Assembly: GCF_005405065.1 (NCBI RefSeq)
Contig: NZ_BJDI01000002.1
Location: forward strand, 1-64,000
Length of the DNA stretch: 64,000 nucleotides
Direction: 5' to 3'
DNA from: Lactiplantibacillus nangangensis
GTDB taxonomy: Bacteria > Bacillota > Bacilli > Lactobacillales > Lactobacillaceae
The notes below the pieces were generated by a model that saw nothing but the letters and a program-made list of their open reading frames with translations, made no database searches and was not told the origin of the DNA. Below are positions 18,014-26,792 of this stretch, piece after piece (within the stretch, counting starts at the first letter, position 1; the number at the start of each line of letters is the position of its first letter). A program made the position numbers and the translations under genes.

Positions 18014-19417
18014 ATGACAATTGATTGGCAAGCTGAAGCTGCAAAGTACCAAACAGATTATCTGGCAGACTTAACCACCATGTTACGCGTACCTAGTTTC
18101 CGTGATGACGCACAAGCAACTCCTGAGGCACCCCTTGGTCCAGGTCCTAAACAGGCCTTAACGACCTTTTTAGCCTTGGCGGAACGCGACGGTTTCAAAA
18201 CTAAAAATATTGATAACTTAGTCGGTTATGCTGAATACGGTGAGGGCGATGAAACCCTAGCTGTATTGGCTCATGTTGACGAAATGCCAGCGGGGAATGG
18301 CTGGGATACGGATCCGTTTGAACCAACTATCAAAGACGGTAAAATCTATGCGCGTGGGGCTTCTGACGACAAAGGTCCTGGGATGGCCGCATATTATGGC
18401 CTTAAAATGGTCAAAGCGCTTGGCTTGACGTTGAACAAAAAGGTTCGTTTCATTGTTGGAACCGATGAAGAAAGTAATTGGACCGGCATGAAACGGTATT
18501 TTGAAGTTGAACCAGCACCAACGCTGGGATTTTCGCCAGATGCCGAATTCCCGTTAATTAATGGGGAAAAAGGTAACGTTAGTTTGCAAGTTCATTTTGG
18601 CAACCAAGCGAAAGCACCGTTTGAATTGGTTTCCTTTGATTCTGGTTTGCGGGAAAATATGGTGCCACGTGAAGCAGTCGCTGTGATTAATACTCCCGCT
18701 AATGATCAAGTGGTCACTAATTTCGAAGCCTTCTTGGCAGCCCAACCAGTCACTGGTCAAGCGACACAAGCTGCTGATGGGCTAAAACTCGAAGTTGTCG
18801 GTAAAGCCGCACATGGGATGGAACCGCGCAATGGCATCAACGCTGGGACTTATTTAGCCACCTTCTTGAGTCAGTATACGTTTGGCGCCGATGCACAGGA
18901 TTTCTTGAGTTTCATTGCCACTAAATTGCATGATGATTCACGCGTTAAGCAGCTAGAACTTGCTTATACAGATAAAGTGATGGGCGACTTGACGATGAAC
19001 GTGGGGCTCTTACATTTTGATCAACAAAATGGGGGCGATTTGACCTTAAACTTCCGTTATCCAAAGGGTATCGAACCAGCAACGCTGACTGAAAAAATTA
19101 AGCAGCAATTACCAGCTGGCGCAACGATTAGCCAGGGAGATTTCATGGTGCCACACTACGTTGATCCCGCTGACCCAATCGTTAAAGATTTGATGGACGT
19201 CTATCGTCGGCAAACTGGTGACACTGACTCACAGCCAGAAATTGTTGGTGGTGGGACGTATGGCCGAATGATGGCACGTGGGGTGGCCTTTGGGGCTTTG
19301 TTCCCATATACTGAAGACACGATGCATCAAGCCAACGAATTTCAACCAATTGATGATTTGATTGCAGCGATGGCCATTTACGGCGAATCGATTGCCGTGC
19401 TCGCAACTGACAACTAA
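18014..19417 (+). CDS. pepV: Dipeptidase PepV
   Basis: Zinc-dependent M20-family dipeptidase that completes breakdown of short peptides in lactic acid bacteria. The 467 residues match PepV. Metal and catalytic residues are visible in AVLAHVDEMPAGNGW (His, Asp), YARGASDDKGPGMAA (bridging Asp), FIVGTDEESNW (Glu pair) and AEFPLINGEKG. GKAAHGMEPRNGINAGTYL marks the lid domain, and the C-terminal GGGTYGRMMARGVAFG holds a final metal ligand region (the expected His lies in DTMHQANE). The ribosome site GGGAGGAAT is strong. The universal stress protein gene follows 30 nt later, with no terminator between, so the two may be co-transcribed. Confidence 0.96.
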   Translation: MTIDWQAEAAKYQTDYLADLTTMLRVPSFRDDAQATPEAPLGPGPKQALTTFLALAERDGFKTKNIDNLVGYAEYGEGDETLAVLAHVDEMPAGNGWDTDPFEPTIKDGKIYARGASDDKGPGMAAYYGLKMVKALGLTLNKKVRFIVGTDEESNWTGMKRYFEVEPAPTLGFSPDAEFPLINGEKGNVSLQVHFGNQAKAPFELVSFDSGLRENMVPREAVAVINTPANDQVVTNFEAFLAAQPVTGQATQAADGLKLEVVGKAAHGMEPRNGINAGTYLATFLSQYTFGADAQDFLSFIATKLHDDSRVKQLELAYTDKVMGDLTMNVGLLHFDQQNGGDLTLNFRYPKGIEPATLTEKIKQQLPAGATISQGDFMVPHYVDPADPIVKDLMDVYRRQTGDTDSQPEIVGGGTYGRMMARGVAFGALFPYTEDTMHQANEFQPIDDLIAAMAIYGESIAVLATDN

Positions 19418-19452
19418 GATTCGACTATCATTTTTAACTAAGGGGGATGCTG

Positions 19453-19962
19453 ATGATGACTGGTTATCAAGACGTGCTGGTTGGCGTAGATACGTCACCA
19501 CAATCGCAATTAGCACTAGATAAAGCAATTGCGATTGCGGCACAAATGCAAGCAACATTAGATATTGTGACGATTATTAATACTGAAAAATTTATTGGAA
19601 TCACACAAGGACCAATGGGGTTTGGCGCAGCCACGCCACAAGTTTTGGACGAACTGACAACTAAGCTCAAGGCGAACCTAGTGCGGGCACGCAAGGCTGC
19701 GGTGGCTGCCGGGGTGACGGATGTGCAGGTTCACTTGCATTCTGGTAATTCGAAATCATTACTGGCAACGACCTTACCTACGCGTTATGGGACGGATCTA
19801 ATTGTGTTGGGGGCGACTGGACTCAATGCGGTCTCCCGTTTCCTAATTGGGTCGAACGCCACCTATGTCACTCGTAACGCACCTTGTGATGTCTTAGTTG
19901 TGCGTACGGATCAGCAGCATCAACCGGTTAAAACGAGTACGCGGCTAACCCGCCGACTATAA
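19453..19962 (+). CDS. Universal stress protein (UspA family)
   Basis: Single Usp domain, about 169 residues. DVLVGVDTSPQSQLALDKAI is the N-terminal strand-helix and GATGLNAVSRFLIGSNATYVTRNA fits the ATP-binding pattern G-2X-G-9X-G(S/T). Usp proteins of this type bind ATP and accumulate under stress; no specific reaction is assigned. I start at the ATG at 19453 because AAGGGGG (19440-19446) abuts the earlier ATG at 19447; 19456 is also possible. The GGGGGAT at the ribosome site is one of several in the window that could pair with the C-rich loops of the candidate sRNA at 33704-33837 (inference). Confidence 0.9.
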   Translation: MMTGYQDVLVGVDTSPQSQLALDKAIAIAAQMQATLDIVTIINTEKFIGITQGPMGFGAATPQVLDELTTKLKANLVRARKAAVAAGVTDVQVHLHSGNSKSLLATTLPTRYGTDLIVLGATGLNAVSRFLIGSNATYVTRNAPCDVLVVRTDQQHQPVKTSTRLTRRL

Positions 19963-19999
19963 TGATTCTTTTTCAACCGCTATTGATGAGGAACTTTAT

Positions 20000-20040
20000 G
20001 AGAAAATCAATTCATTTTCGAATTGGTTTTCTTTTTTTGT
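20000..20040 (+). terminator. Intrinsic terminator after usp
   Basis: GAGAAAATCAATTC pairs with GAATTGGTTTTC, followed by seven Ts. Confidence 0.8.
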
Positions 20041-20240
20041 TCCGAATTCTTGTGTAAAATCGCGTTCTGTCAAATGAGGATGTTGAAAGGTTGAATTGTT
20101 GCTATCGACATCAGTACAAATGATGTTAGGGTCTTTAATTTGAAGTGTATCTTTGAAAAAACGGTTTGGAGATATTTCTTCTCACTTGCTTTTACTTTGG
20201 ACGGTCCTAGTGATAAAATGCGGAGTTTTGTCCTTTTTAT
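20041..20240. other. Decayed intergenic DNA, unassigned open stretch on the minus strand
   Basis: No intact gene. The minus strand is open for about 60 codons (roughly 20171 down to 19990) and reads FFKDTLQIKDPNIICTD in part, which faintly resembles N-termini of ISL3-family transposases; it has no start signals and ends inside the usp terminator. I treat it as remnant DNA of unknown origin. Confidence 0.25.
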
Positions 20241-20625
20241 TTGACACAAATATTGGGTGTTGGTTGCTTCACTTATTGTCCTTGCCTTGTAGGCGTCATC
20301 GATTTCTTTTAACTGAATGGGTACGTGAAGACTTTGCCAGGATGAATGTCACTGCCCAATACAGCCTTCAACAACACTTGCTTACCATAAGTGGAACCGC
20401 CCACAATAATGGTGTTGTAATCAAACGAAGCTGTCATAGCTATTTTAGGTTCGTGTGGTAAATCAACGTGACCAGCAATGGTGCAAAGACGAGCAACGGT
20501 CATCGCCATTTCGTTTGATAACTCGGTGCTACCACATTTAAGTACGGCATCCGCAACCGCGTCATTGGTCGGTTCTTTAATGTACTGAATATCATCTCAC
20601 CAAGTTTGGCAACTGTCGATTATAC
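20241..20625 (-). pseudogene. Remnant of a zinc-type alcohol dehydrogenase (C-terminal half)
   Basis: The minus strand encodes the C-terminal half of a medium-chain dehydrogenase/reductase in pieces. A long in-frame piece contains DAVADAVLKCGST, VARLCTIAGHVDLP and VGGSTYGKQVLLKAVL, ending DIHPGKVFTYPF where a stop intervenes. The reading then continues in another frame as QLKEIDDAYKA, the expected C-terminal motif of these enzymes. Upstream, a further frame change joins VAKLG to DDIQYIKE. The coenzyme-binding and zinc-binding N-terminal half is missing. At least two frameshifts and a missing N-terminus make this clearly non-functional. Low GC and isolation suggest leftover accessory DNA. Confidence 0.75.
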
Positions 20626-20839
20626 CCAATTATAAGGCCAATTTTTGATGGCCTTATGGCGACTCATCACAACAATCAGTTTAGCCCTAAGTGTCTTAGT
20701 AGCAAACTTTACATGATATACGTATTTGCTATAGTAAGACATTCGATATAGGTATTTTACATTGCTACATTCTCGCATTATGATAATTTCAACGTTTTAG
20801 GATATTTGGCTTTTACATGTGAGAAGGGGAAATTTTAAG
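20626..20839. other. Intergenic region upstream of the flavodoxin gene
   Basis: AT-rich stretch with no supported ORF. It must hold the promoter of the flavodoxin gene; the AGAAGGGGA ribosome site (20820-20828) is clear, while no single -35/-10 pair stands out. Confidence 0.4.
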
Positions 20840-21460
20840 ATGCGAAAATTGAGTTTAATCCTCATTGGACTTGGCGCTATTATTATTGTCGGAGTTTTGT
20901 TGGTTACCCATATCAACACCGATAAAAATTCAGGCACTACAACCAATCAAACGGTGGCCGCTACCAAAAATAAACAGTCTGACGGTAAGTCTATTGTTAT
21001 TTATATGACCCGTACCGGAAATACTGCAACAGTTGCTAAGACCATTCAAAAACAAGTAGGTGCCGACATTTATCATCTACAAACCAAGGAAAAGTATCCG
21101 ACCAGTTATCAAAAAATGTTGAAGGTTGCACGTTCTGAACAGAATCGGAATTCACGACCAGAATTGACCGGAAAACTCCCAAATTTAACAGGGTATAAAT
21201 ACATTTTCTTAGGTTATCCAATATGGTTAGATAAAAATCCGATGGCCATCAATACTTTTCTTAATCATTACCCAAGTTTCAAGGGAAAAACGATTTTACC
21301 ATTTACGACTAGCGGTAGTAGTGGCCTAGGATCCAGTATGCCCGAATTGAAGCAGTACGCGAAACGGGCAAGCTTTAGGTCAGGACTGGGGCTTACCGAT
21401 GATCAATTAGGTGACACAAAACAGTTAGTAAGGTCTTGGTTGGCAAAGAATCATTTTTAA
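20840..21460 (+). CDS. Membrane-anchored flavodoxin-like protein
   Basis: A 206-residue flavodoxin-fold protein with an N-terminal membrane anchor (RKLSLILIGLGAIIIVGVLLV) and a polar linker. SIVIYMTRTGNTATVAKTI is the phosphate-binding loop for FMN (T/S-x-T-G-N-T), followed by YKYIFLGYPIWLDKNPMAI and ILPFTTSGSSGLGSS, the two other flavin-contacting loops. It belongs to the Flavodoxin_4-like group often annotated as secreted or cell-surface flavodoxins. The start is the ATG at 20840 behind AGAAGGGGA; an in-frame GTG 21 nt earlier overlaps the ribosome site. Extracytoplasmic electron transfer is a reasonable inference, with partners unknown. Confidence 0.85.
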   Translation: MRKLSLILIGLGAIIIVGVLLVTHINTDKNSGTTTNQTVAATKNKQSDGKSIVIYMTRTGNTATVAKTIQKQVGADIYHLQTKEKYPTSYQKMLKVARSEQNRNSRPELTGKLPNLTGYKYIFLGYPIWLDKNPMAINTFLNHYPSFKGKTILPFTTSGSSGLGSSMPELKQYAKRASFRSGLGLTDDQLGDTKQLVRSWLAKNHF

Positions 21461-21773
21461 ACCGATAAATTGGCCGATATTAAGGTGAAATCAGTGTAAA
21501 AAAGCACTGACTAGTGAATTAATCGATTTTCAAGCGCCAGAACATGAAGACTCAAAAATATAATTGAATATGACTTTCAAAGCCCGCTTGACGAGAAATC
21601 GTTGAGCAGGCTTTTATAATGGCCAAATAATCGTTGTGTGGTGCAACATTTTACGCAAGTCATACATAAACTTTACAGCAAGTCGACACGATTGAAACGT
21701 TCATCTGGCATGATTTAGGAAGTGATTGATTTGTTTAAATCACTAATAAATTGTTTAAGGGAGTAGGACAGAC
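21461..21773 (+). other. Intergenic region with a terminator at 21579-21616
   Basis: No gene is supported. AAAGCCCGCTTGACGAG pairs with the GTTGAGCAGGCTTTT side as an imperfect stem with a T-run (21579-21616), probably ending the flavodoxin transcript. The remaining 150 nt precede the glycerol-3-phosphate operon, whose ribosome site AAGGGAGTAGG lies 12 nt before the first start codon. Confidence 0.5.
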
Positions 21774-22883
21774 ATGGGAATCGAATTGAAAGGCATCACT
21801 AAGACTTATGATCATAGCGAAAAGCCAGTTTTGAGCGAGGTTAACGCCGAAGTTCAAGATGGTGAATTATTTGTGATCGTTGGTCCATCTGGTTGTGGGA
21901 AAAGTACATTATTGCGGATGGTTGCGGGGATCATTCCAATTTCTGACGGTATTTTAAAAATCAATGGTCAGGTCATGAACAATGTGCCACCGAAGGACCG
22001 GAATTTATCAATGGTCTTCCAAAGTTACGCGCTATATCCATTTTTAAGTGTCGCTGATAATGTGGCATTCGGTTTAAAAGCCCGTAAGATGGCGGCAGCC
22101 GAAATTACCCAACGTGTTGACGATGCTTTAAAGATGGTCAACTTAACGAAATATCGTGACCGTAAACCACGGGAACTTTCAGGTGGTCAACGGCAACGGG
22201 TCGCTTTGGCACGGGCAATTGCGAGTGATTCAAAAATCTGCTTGATGGATGAACCTTTGTCAAACTTGGATGCGCAATTACGGGTTCGGATGCGTTCTGA
22301 AATTCGCGAATTACAACGCAAATTAGGGTTAACTTTGATCTACGTGACCCATGATCAAACTGAAGCGATGACAATGGCTGACCATGTGATGGTTTTACAT
22401 GATCAACATGTCCAACAGATCGATTCACCACTTGGCATTTACAATCACCCAGCCAACCATTTCGTTGCCCAGTTCTTTGGAACCCCTCAAATTAACTTGT
22501 TAACGGCAACGACTAGTGGGAATGGGACTGCAACCCAATTGATTATTGATGAATATTTACAAGTGTCACTCGATAACCCAATCGCTGCTGGGACATATAC
22601 GGTCGGTATTCGACCAAACCAACTTGGCATGAAGCAAGTTGCTGCAAACAGTGGGAATGCCACGGTTATCAATGTGGAAGCCCTTGGTGACCAAACAATT
22701 ATTGAAGCTGTTATGGATAACGACGTTGAAGTTCGCATCGTTAAAGATGGCCAAGTTCACGTTGAATTGGACCAACGGGTTGCTGTGACGGCTCTTGGAC
22801 CAGCCTTTGTATTCGATGACCATGAAGCCTTAATTGCGGAACAAGGAGGGGTAGAAAATGATCGAATCGTTGCCGTCAACTAA
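21774..22883 (+). CDS. ugpC: Glycerol-3-phosphate ABC transporter ATPase
   Basis: ATP-binding subunit of a carbohydrate-type (CUT1) importer, 369 residues. Walker A is GPSGCGKST (about residue 37), the signature is LSGGQRQRVALARA, Walker B is KICLMDEPLSNLD and the H-loop His is in VTHDQTEAMTMADH. The C-terminal 130 residues are the MalK/UgpC-type OB (TOBE) regulatory domain, with VGIRPNQLG as its hallmark. It heads a five-gene operon: permeases and binding protein follow with overlapping ends, and a glycerophosphodiesterase closes it. The gene overlaps the next by 26 nt. Specificity for glycerol-3-phosphate or its diesters is inferred from that context. Confidence 0.92.
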   Translation: MGIELKGITKTYDHSEKPVLSEVNAEVQDGELFVIVGPSGCGKSTLLRMVAGIIPISDGILKINGQVMNNVPPKDRNLSMVFQSYALYPFLSVADNVAFGLKARKMAAAEITQRVDDALKMVNLTKYRDRKPRELSGGQRQRVALARAIASDSKICLMDEPLSNLDAQLRVRMRSEIRELQRKLGLTLIYVTHDQTEAMTMADHVMVLHDQHVQQIDSPLGIYNHPANHFVAQFFGTPQINLLTATTSGNGTATQLIIDEYLQVSLDNPIAAGTYTVGIRPNQLGMKQVAANSGNATVINVEALGDQTIIEAVMDNDVEVRIVKDGQVHVELDQRVAVTALGPAFVFDDHEALIAEQGGVENDRIVAVN

Positions 22884-23814
22884 GCAACAACCTAAAGGCC
22901 CTGAAGCGAATAATGAAGTGACTGCTAAAGTCAAAAGCTTCGAGTTAAAAAAGAATGACAAGTATTATGCTTGGTTGTTCTTGGGGCCATCAATCTTATT
23001 ATTAACGGTCTTTGTCTTCTTCCCAATGTTGCGAACTTTATACTTGAGTCTATTTTTGACAGATACATTTGGGAATCCAACCGTCTTTATCGGTTTGAAG
23101 AACTACACGACCTTGCTTAAATCTGCATCATATATTGCAAGCTTGAAAGCAACTGGGACGTATGTTATTAGTGTTTCTGTTTTCACTATTATTTTTGGGC
23201 TATTACTGGCAGCCTTGGCAAACCAAAAACTGCGTGGGATTAGCTTCTTCCGCAATATTTTTACCGCCACGATGGGTGTTTCGGTTTCAGTTTCAGCCGT
23301 TTTCTGGCTGTTCATGTTTAACCCATCATTGGGTATCTTAAACAAAGTTGTTGTTGCATTTGGTTTTCATCCAATCAACTGGTTAACAACGCCAGGTTGG
23401 GCGATGACCGCTGTGATTGCAACAACTGTGTGGATGCATTTAGGTTTTACGTTCTTACTATTCTTTGGCGCGTTACAAGCTGTTCCTAAAAGTTTGTATG
23501 ACGCTGCGTCTGTTTCAGGCGCGACATCACGGTATCAATTTTGGCACATTACGTTACCAATGATTTCACCAACCATGTTTTTCGTCGCTGTGATCACGTT
23601 GATCTCAGGGTTCAAGAGCTTTGGACTAATCGATTTGATGACAGGTGGTGGCCCAACTAATGCAACTAACTTGTTAGTTTACCGGGTCTATAAAGATGCT
23701 TTCATGAATGGTAACTATGCACAAGCAAGTACGGAAGCCATTATTTTGACGATTATTATTGCCATTATTACATTTGTTCAATTTAAGCTCTTAGCAAAGC
23801 GGGTGAATTACTAA
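22858..23814 (+). CDS. ugpA: Glycerol-3-phosphate ABC transporter permease
   Basis: First membrane subunit of the importer, 318 residues and six to seven helices after a 40-residue cytoplasmic N-terminus. The EAA loop that docks to the ATPase is SLYDAASVSGATSRYQFWHI. The start ATG is preceded by AAGGAGGGG inside the end of ugpC, so translation is coupled. GGPTNATNLLVYRVYKDAF is a typical CUT1 permease C-terminal segment. The stop codon overlaps the next start (TAATG). Confidence 0.92.
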   Translation: MIESLPSTKQQPKGPEANNEVTAKVKSFELKKNDKYYAWLFLGPSILLLTVFVFFPMLRTLYLSLFLTDTFGNPTVFIGLKNYTTLLKSASYIASLKATGTYVISVSVFTIIFGLLLAALANQKLRGISFFRNIFTATMGVSVSVSAVFWLFMFNPSLGILNKVVVAFGFHPINWLTTPGWAMTAVIATTVWMHLGFTFLLFFGALQAVPKSLYDAASVSGATSRYQFWHITLPMISPTMFFVAVITLISGFKSFGLIDLMTGGGPTNATNLLVYRVYKDAFMNGNYAQASTEAIILTIIIAIITFVQFKLLAKRVNY

Positions 23815-24662
23815 TGGAAAATTCCATGATGAAACAAGTTGCCAAGAAAAAAATACTTGGTAATACCGTTAAATATTTACTGTTGGCCATTTTGGCTTTT
23901 ATTGTCATTTTTCCCTTCGCCCTTGGAATTTGGACGAGCTTTTTGCCATCCATGGATATTGCTAAAGGGACGCTTTGGGGTGGCGGTCAGTTGACGCTAC
24001 ATAATTACGTCACTGCTTTTACTCAGACTAAGATTTTGCGTTATCTGTTAAACAGTTTAGTAATTGCAACCTTGGTGACAGCGGCGCATTTATTCTTCTG
24101 TTCATTAGGAGCCTACGCTTTTGTCTTCTTAGATTTTAAATATCGTGATTTCTTGTTTTACGTGGTTTTAGGCACAATGATGTTGCCATTTGAAGCAGAA
24201 GTGATTCCAAACTTTGCAACGGTCAAAATGCTTGGGTTATTAAACCATTATTCTGTAATGGTGATTCCGTTCTTGACTTCAGCATTCGGAATCTTTATGC
24301 TACGCCAGACTTTCAAACAAATTCCACGAGATTTAAAGGAAGCTTCCGATGTTGACGGGTTATCGCATTGGCAATTTTATTGGAAAGTGGTTATGCCGTA
24401 TTCCAAGATTAGTTTGTGTACATTAGCTGCCTATAGCTTTTTAGGCGCTTGGAACCAATACCTCTGGCCAATGTTAACGACTTTTAGCGATCATTTGCGT
24501 CCAGTACAAGATGGCTTACGACAACTACAGTCAGAAGAAACATTCAATGACTGGGGTATGGTACAGGCTAGTGCAGCAATCGTTGTTGTACCAACATTGA
24601 TTGTCTTATACATTGGCCAACATTACTTTAAATCAGGCTTAAATGAGGGATCCGTCAAATGA
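23814..24662 (+). CDS. ugpE: Glycerol-3-phosphate ABC transporter permease
   Basis: Second membrane subunit, 282 residues with six helices. The EAA loop is DLKEASDVDGLSHWQFYWKV. It pairs with UgpA to form the translocation channel. The start shares a base with the ugpA stop, and its own stop overlaps the ugpB start (ATGA), so the four transport genes are tightly coupled. Sequences such as GAWNQYLWPMLTT and MLPFEAEVIPNF are characteristic of UgpE-like permeases. Confidence 0.92.
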   Translation: MENSMMKQVAKKKILGNTVKYLLLAILAFIVIFPFALGIWTSFLPSMDIAKGTLWGGGQLTLHNYVTAFTQTKILRYLLNSLVIATLVTAAHLFFCSLGAYAFVFLDFKYRDFLFYVVLGTMMLPFEAEVIPNFATVKMLGLLNHYSVMVIPFLTSAFGIFMLRQTFKQIPRDLKEASDVDGLSHWQFYWKVVMPYSKISLCTLAAYSFLGAWNQYLWPMLTTFSDHLRPVQDGLRQLQSEETFNDWGMVQASAAIVVVPTLIVLYIGQHYFKSGLNEGSVK

Positions 24663-26020
24663 AAAAACTTAGTCAGTTATTTAAACGTTATTGGCAGCTT
24701 TTTAGTGCCGCTGCAGTTATTTTGGTTATTGGTCTTGGTGTCTTCGGCTATTCGAAATCACAAGTACACGCCGCTTCTGGACGGACGCGGGTCGTCTTTT
24801 GGCATGAAATGAAAGGTCCTGGTCAGAAAAAATTAGTGACTTTTATCAATGAATTTAATAAGTCACAATCGAAGTATGAGGTCGTTCCCCAATTCCAAGG
24901 TGGTTACAATGATGTGATTCAAAAGATCATGAACACCCACGGAACTGATGCCTCACCAGCGATTTTCCAATCAATGGATATTTCAACTAGCCAAATGTAT
25001 CATAGTGGTTTTACGGTTCCAATGCAGAAATTTATTGATAAAGAAAATTACGATATTAGCAAGATTGCATCGGTTGCCAGAGGGGTTGCTACTCGGAATA
25101 ATACGTTATTAGCAATGCCATTTAACACATCGCAAACGACATTGTATTATAATGCTGGTTTGTTGAAGAAGTATAAGATTACACCACCACCAGTTAACCC
25201 AACTTATAGTGATATTACTAGGGTTTCTAAACAACTTTATGACCGTTCTAACCACAAAGTTAAGGGTATTAGTGTTGAAGCCTACTCATGGTTATTTGAA
25301 CAATTCTTATCAAATGCCAACGAAGAATTTGCCAACAAGAACGATGGTCATTCTGGTATTTCAACCAAGGTAAACTTTACTGGGCCAACAGCTATTAAAT
25401 CAATGACTTGGGTACAGGATCGTGTCAAATACGGTGATTTCATGAACTTTGGTTCTCACAAAAATGAAATGGCTGCCTTCCTATCTAATAAGTTAGGGAT
25501 TTATATGCAGACTTCAGCTGATATGAGTGTGTTAGCTAAAGGCTTAGGTAAGAACCTTGGAGTCACCTATTATCCACGACCTGATGGCGTTAAAGCCAAC
25601 GGGATTTCAGTTGGTGGCGCCTCACTTTGGATTTCTAATGATAAATCTGAAGCCGTTCAACAAGGTGCTTGGGAATTCACTAAGTTCTTGATTAATCCTA
25701 AGAATCAAGCCCGCTGGGAAAAGGCTACTGGTTATTTAGCGATTAACAAGGATTCTGCGAATGAACCAATCTTAAAGCAGTCCTATGAAAAGTTACCAAT
25801 GCTTAAAGTGCCAAGTGATCAGTTGAAGAGTGCCAAAGCCAATTACACCAACTCCGGAATTTTTGTAGATGGCGTGGTTGCAGCTCGTTCACTCGTTCAA
25901 AATGCCATGCAACAAATTTATGCCGGGAAAGATGTCTATAAATCACTTAAGGCAGCTGAGGATTCTTATAATAAAGTGTTAGAATCAAATAACCTGGCCA
26001 ATGGCTGGACGAAGAAATAA
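24659..26020 (+). CDS. ugpB: Glycerol-3-phosphate-binding protein of the ABC transporter
   Basis: Extracellular substrate-binding subunit, 453 residues, of the SBP_bac_1 family. The N-terminus (residues about 14-37) is a hydrophobic segment followed by the VHAASG region, which could be a signal-peptide cleavage site. No lipobox Cys is present, so it may be retained by an uncleaved anchor or released. TRVVFWHEMKGPGQKKL and EFNKSQSKYEVVPQFQGGYND are typical of UgpB proteins, as is the GGASLWI segment in the second lobe. It would deliver glycerol-3-phosphate or glycerophosphodiesters to UgpAE. Confidence 0.88.
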   Translation: MKKLSQLFKRYWQLFSAAAVILVIGLGVFGYSKSQVHAASGRTRVVFWHEMKGPGQKKLVTFINEFNKSQSKYEVVPQFQGGYNDVIQKIMNTHGTDASPAIFQSMDISTSQMYHSGFTVPMQKFIDKENYDISKIASVARGVATRNNTLLAMPFNTSQTTLYYNAGLLKKYKITPPPVNPTYSDITRVSKQLYDRSNHKVKGISVEAYSWLFEQFLSNANEEFANKNDGHSGISTKVNFTGPTAIKSMTWVQDRVKYGDFMNFGSHKNEMAAFLSNKLGIYMQTSADMSVLAKGLGKNLGVTYYPRPDGVKANGISVGGASLWISNDKSEAVQQGAWEFTKFLINPKNQARWEKATGYLAINKDSANEPILKQSYEKLPMLKVPSDQLKSAKANYTNSGIFVDGVVAARSLVQNAMQQIYAGKDVYKSLKAAEDSYNKVLESNNLANGWTKK

Positions 26021-26040
26021 GTGGAAAGAGTTGAAAGATA

Positions 26041-26727
26041 GTGACAAGTAAATCGTTGATTTATGGTCATCGTGGCGTTCCGGTGAAGTTTCCAGAGAAT
26101 TCATTAGCGGGATTTGCATATGCGGTGGATCAAAAGATTGATGGCTTGGAATTTGACGTGCATCTGACGAAAGACAGTGTGCCCGTTATTATGCATGATG
26201 AAAAGATTGACCGGACAACGGATGGTCAGGGAAAAATCTCTGATTATACGTATGCCGAGTTGCGTCAATTTTCATTAGCCAATGGTGAACCAGTCCCATC
26301 ACTGAAGGAGTTATTGGATTTAGTGAGTGGTGAACCAGTGCATTTGAACTTGGAATTTAAGACGGATAAGCATTATTATCAGGGGATTGAACGAATCGTC
26401 TTACGTTTAGTTCACCAAGCTGACTTAGTTTATCCCGTTGTATTTTCGTCATTCAACTTGCATAGTTTGGAACGTGGCTATCGCCTAGATCCAAGTCAAA
26501 AGTACGCCTTTTTATCCGCGGCACATATTGGAAATCCCGAAGATTTCTGTGCAAGCGAACATTTAGAAGGGCTACATTTAGAACATTATCAGGCAATGTC
26601 GACTGTTTCCGAACGGGTCTGGACGGTTGATGATCCAGATGAAATGCGGCAATTGTTTGATAAGCAAGTGAGTGCCGTGATTACGAACAATTTTGAATTG
26701 GCTCGCGATGTGCGTGCGGTGAGCTAA
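26041..26727 (+). CDS. ugpQ: Glycerophosphodiester phosphodiesterase
   Basis: Hydrolyses glycerophosphodiesters to glycerol-3-phosphate and an alcohol. The 228 residues are a complete cytosolic GDPD TIM barrel: YGHRGVPVKFPENSLAGF carries the HRG and EN pair, LEFDVHLTKD the metal-binding ExD, and VPVIMHDEKIDRTTDG the catalytic His. There is no signal peptide, so it acts after import, matching UgpQ. The start is GTG with only a weak ribosome site 20 nt after ugpB, so it depends on read-through from the transporter genes. A strong bidirectional terminator follows. Confidence 0.93.
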   Translation: MTSKSLIYGHRGVPVKFPENSLAGFAYAVDQKIDGLEFDVHLTKDSVPVIMHDEKIDRTTDGQGKISDYTYAELRQFSLANGEPVPSLKELLDLVSGEPVHLNLEFKTDKHYYQGIERIVLRLVHQADLVYPVVFSSFNLHSLERGYRLDPSQKYAFLSAAHIGNPEDFCASEHLEGLHLEHYQAMSTVSERVWTVDDPDEMRQLFDKQVSAVITNNFELARDVRAVS

Positions 26728-26739
26728 AGTTAATGGCAT

Positions 26740-26789
26740 CAAAAAAGCACTATCGTTACGGAAGTTATTCCGTGGCGGTAGTGCTTTTT
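26740..26789. terminator. Bidirectional intrinsic terminator
   Basis: AAAAAAGCACTA pairs with TAGTGCTTTTT, separating the ugp operon from the convergent deoxynucleoside kinase gene. Confidence 0.85.
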
Positions 26790-26792
26790 GCG

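Noticed and set aside
20153-20461. Plus-strand ORF of 102 codons
   Set aside because: It is antisense to the dehydrogenase relic, which explains its open frame; composition is not protein-like.
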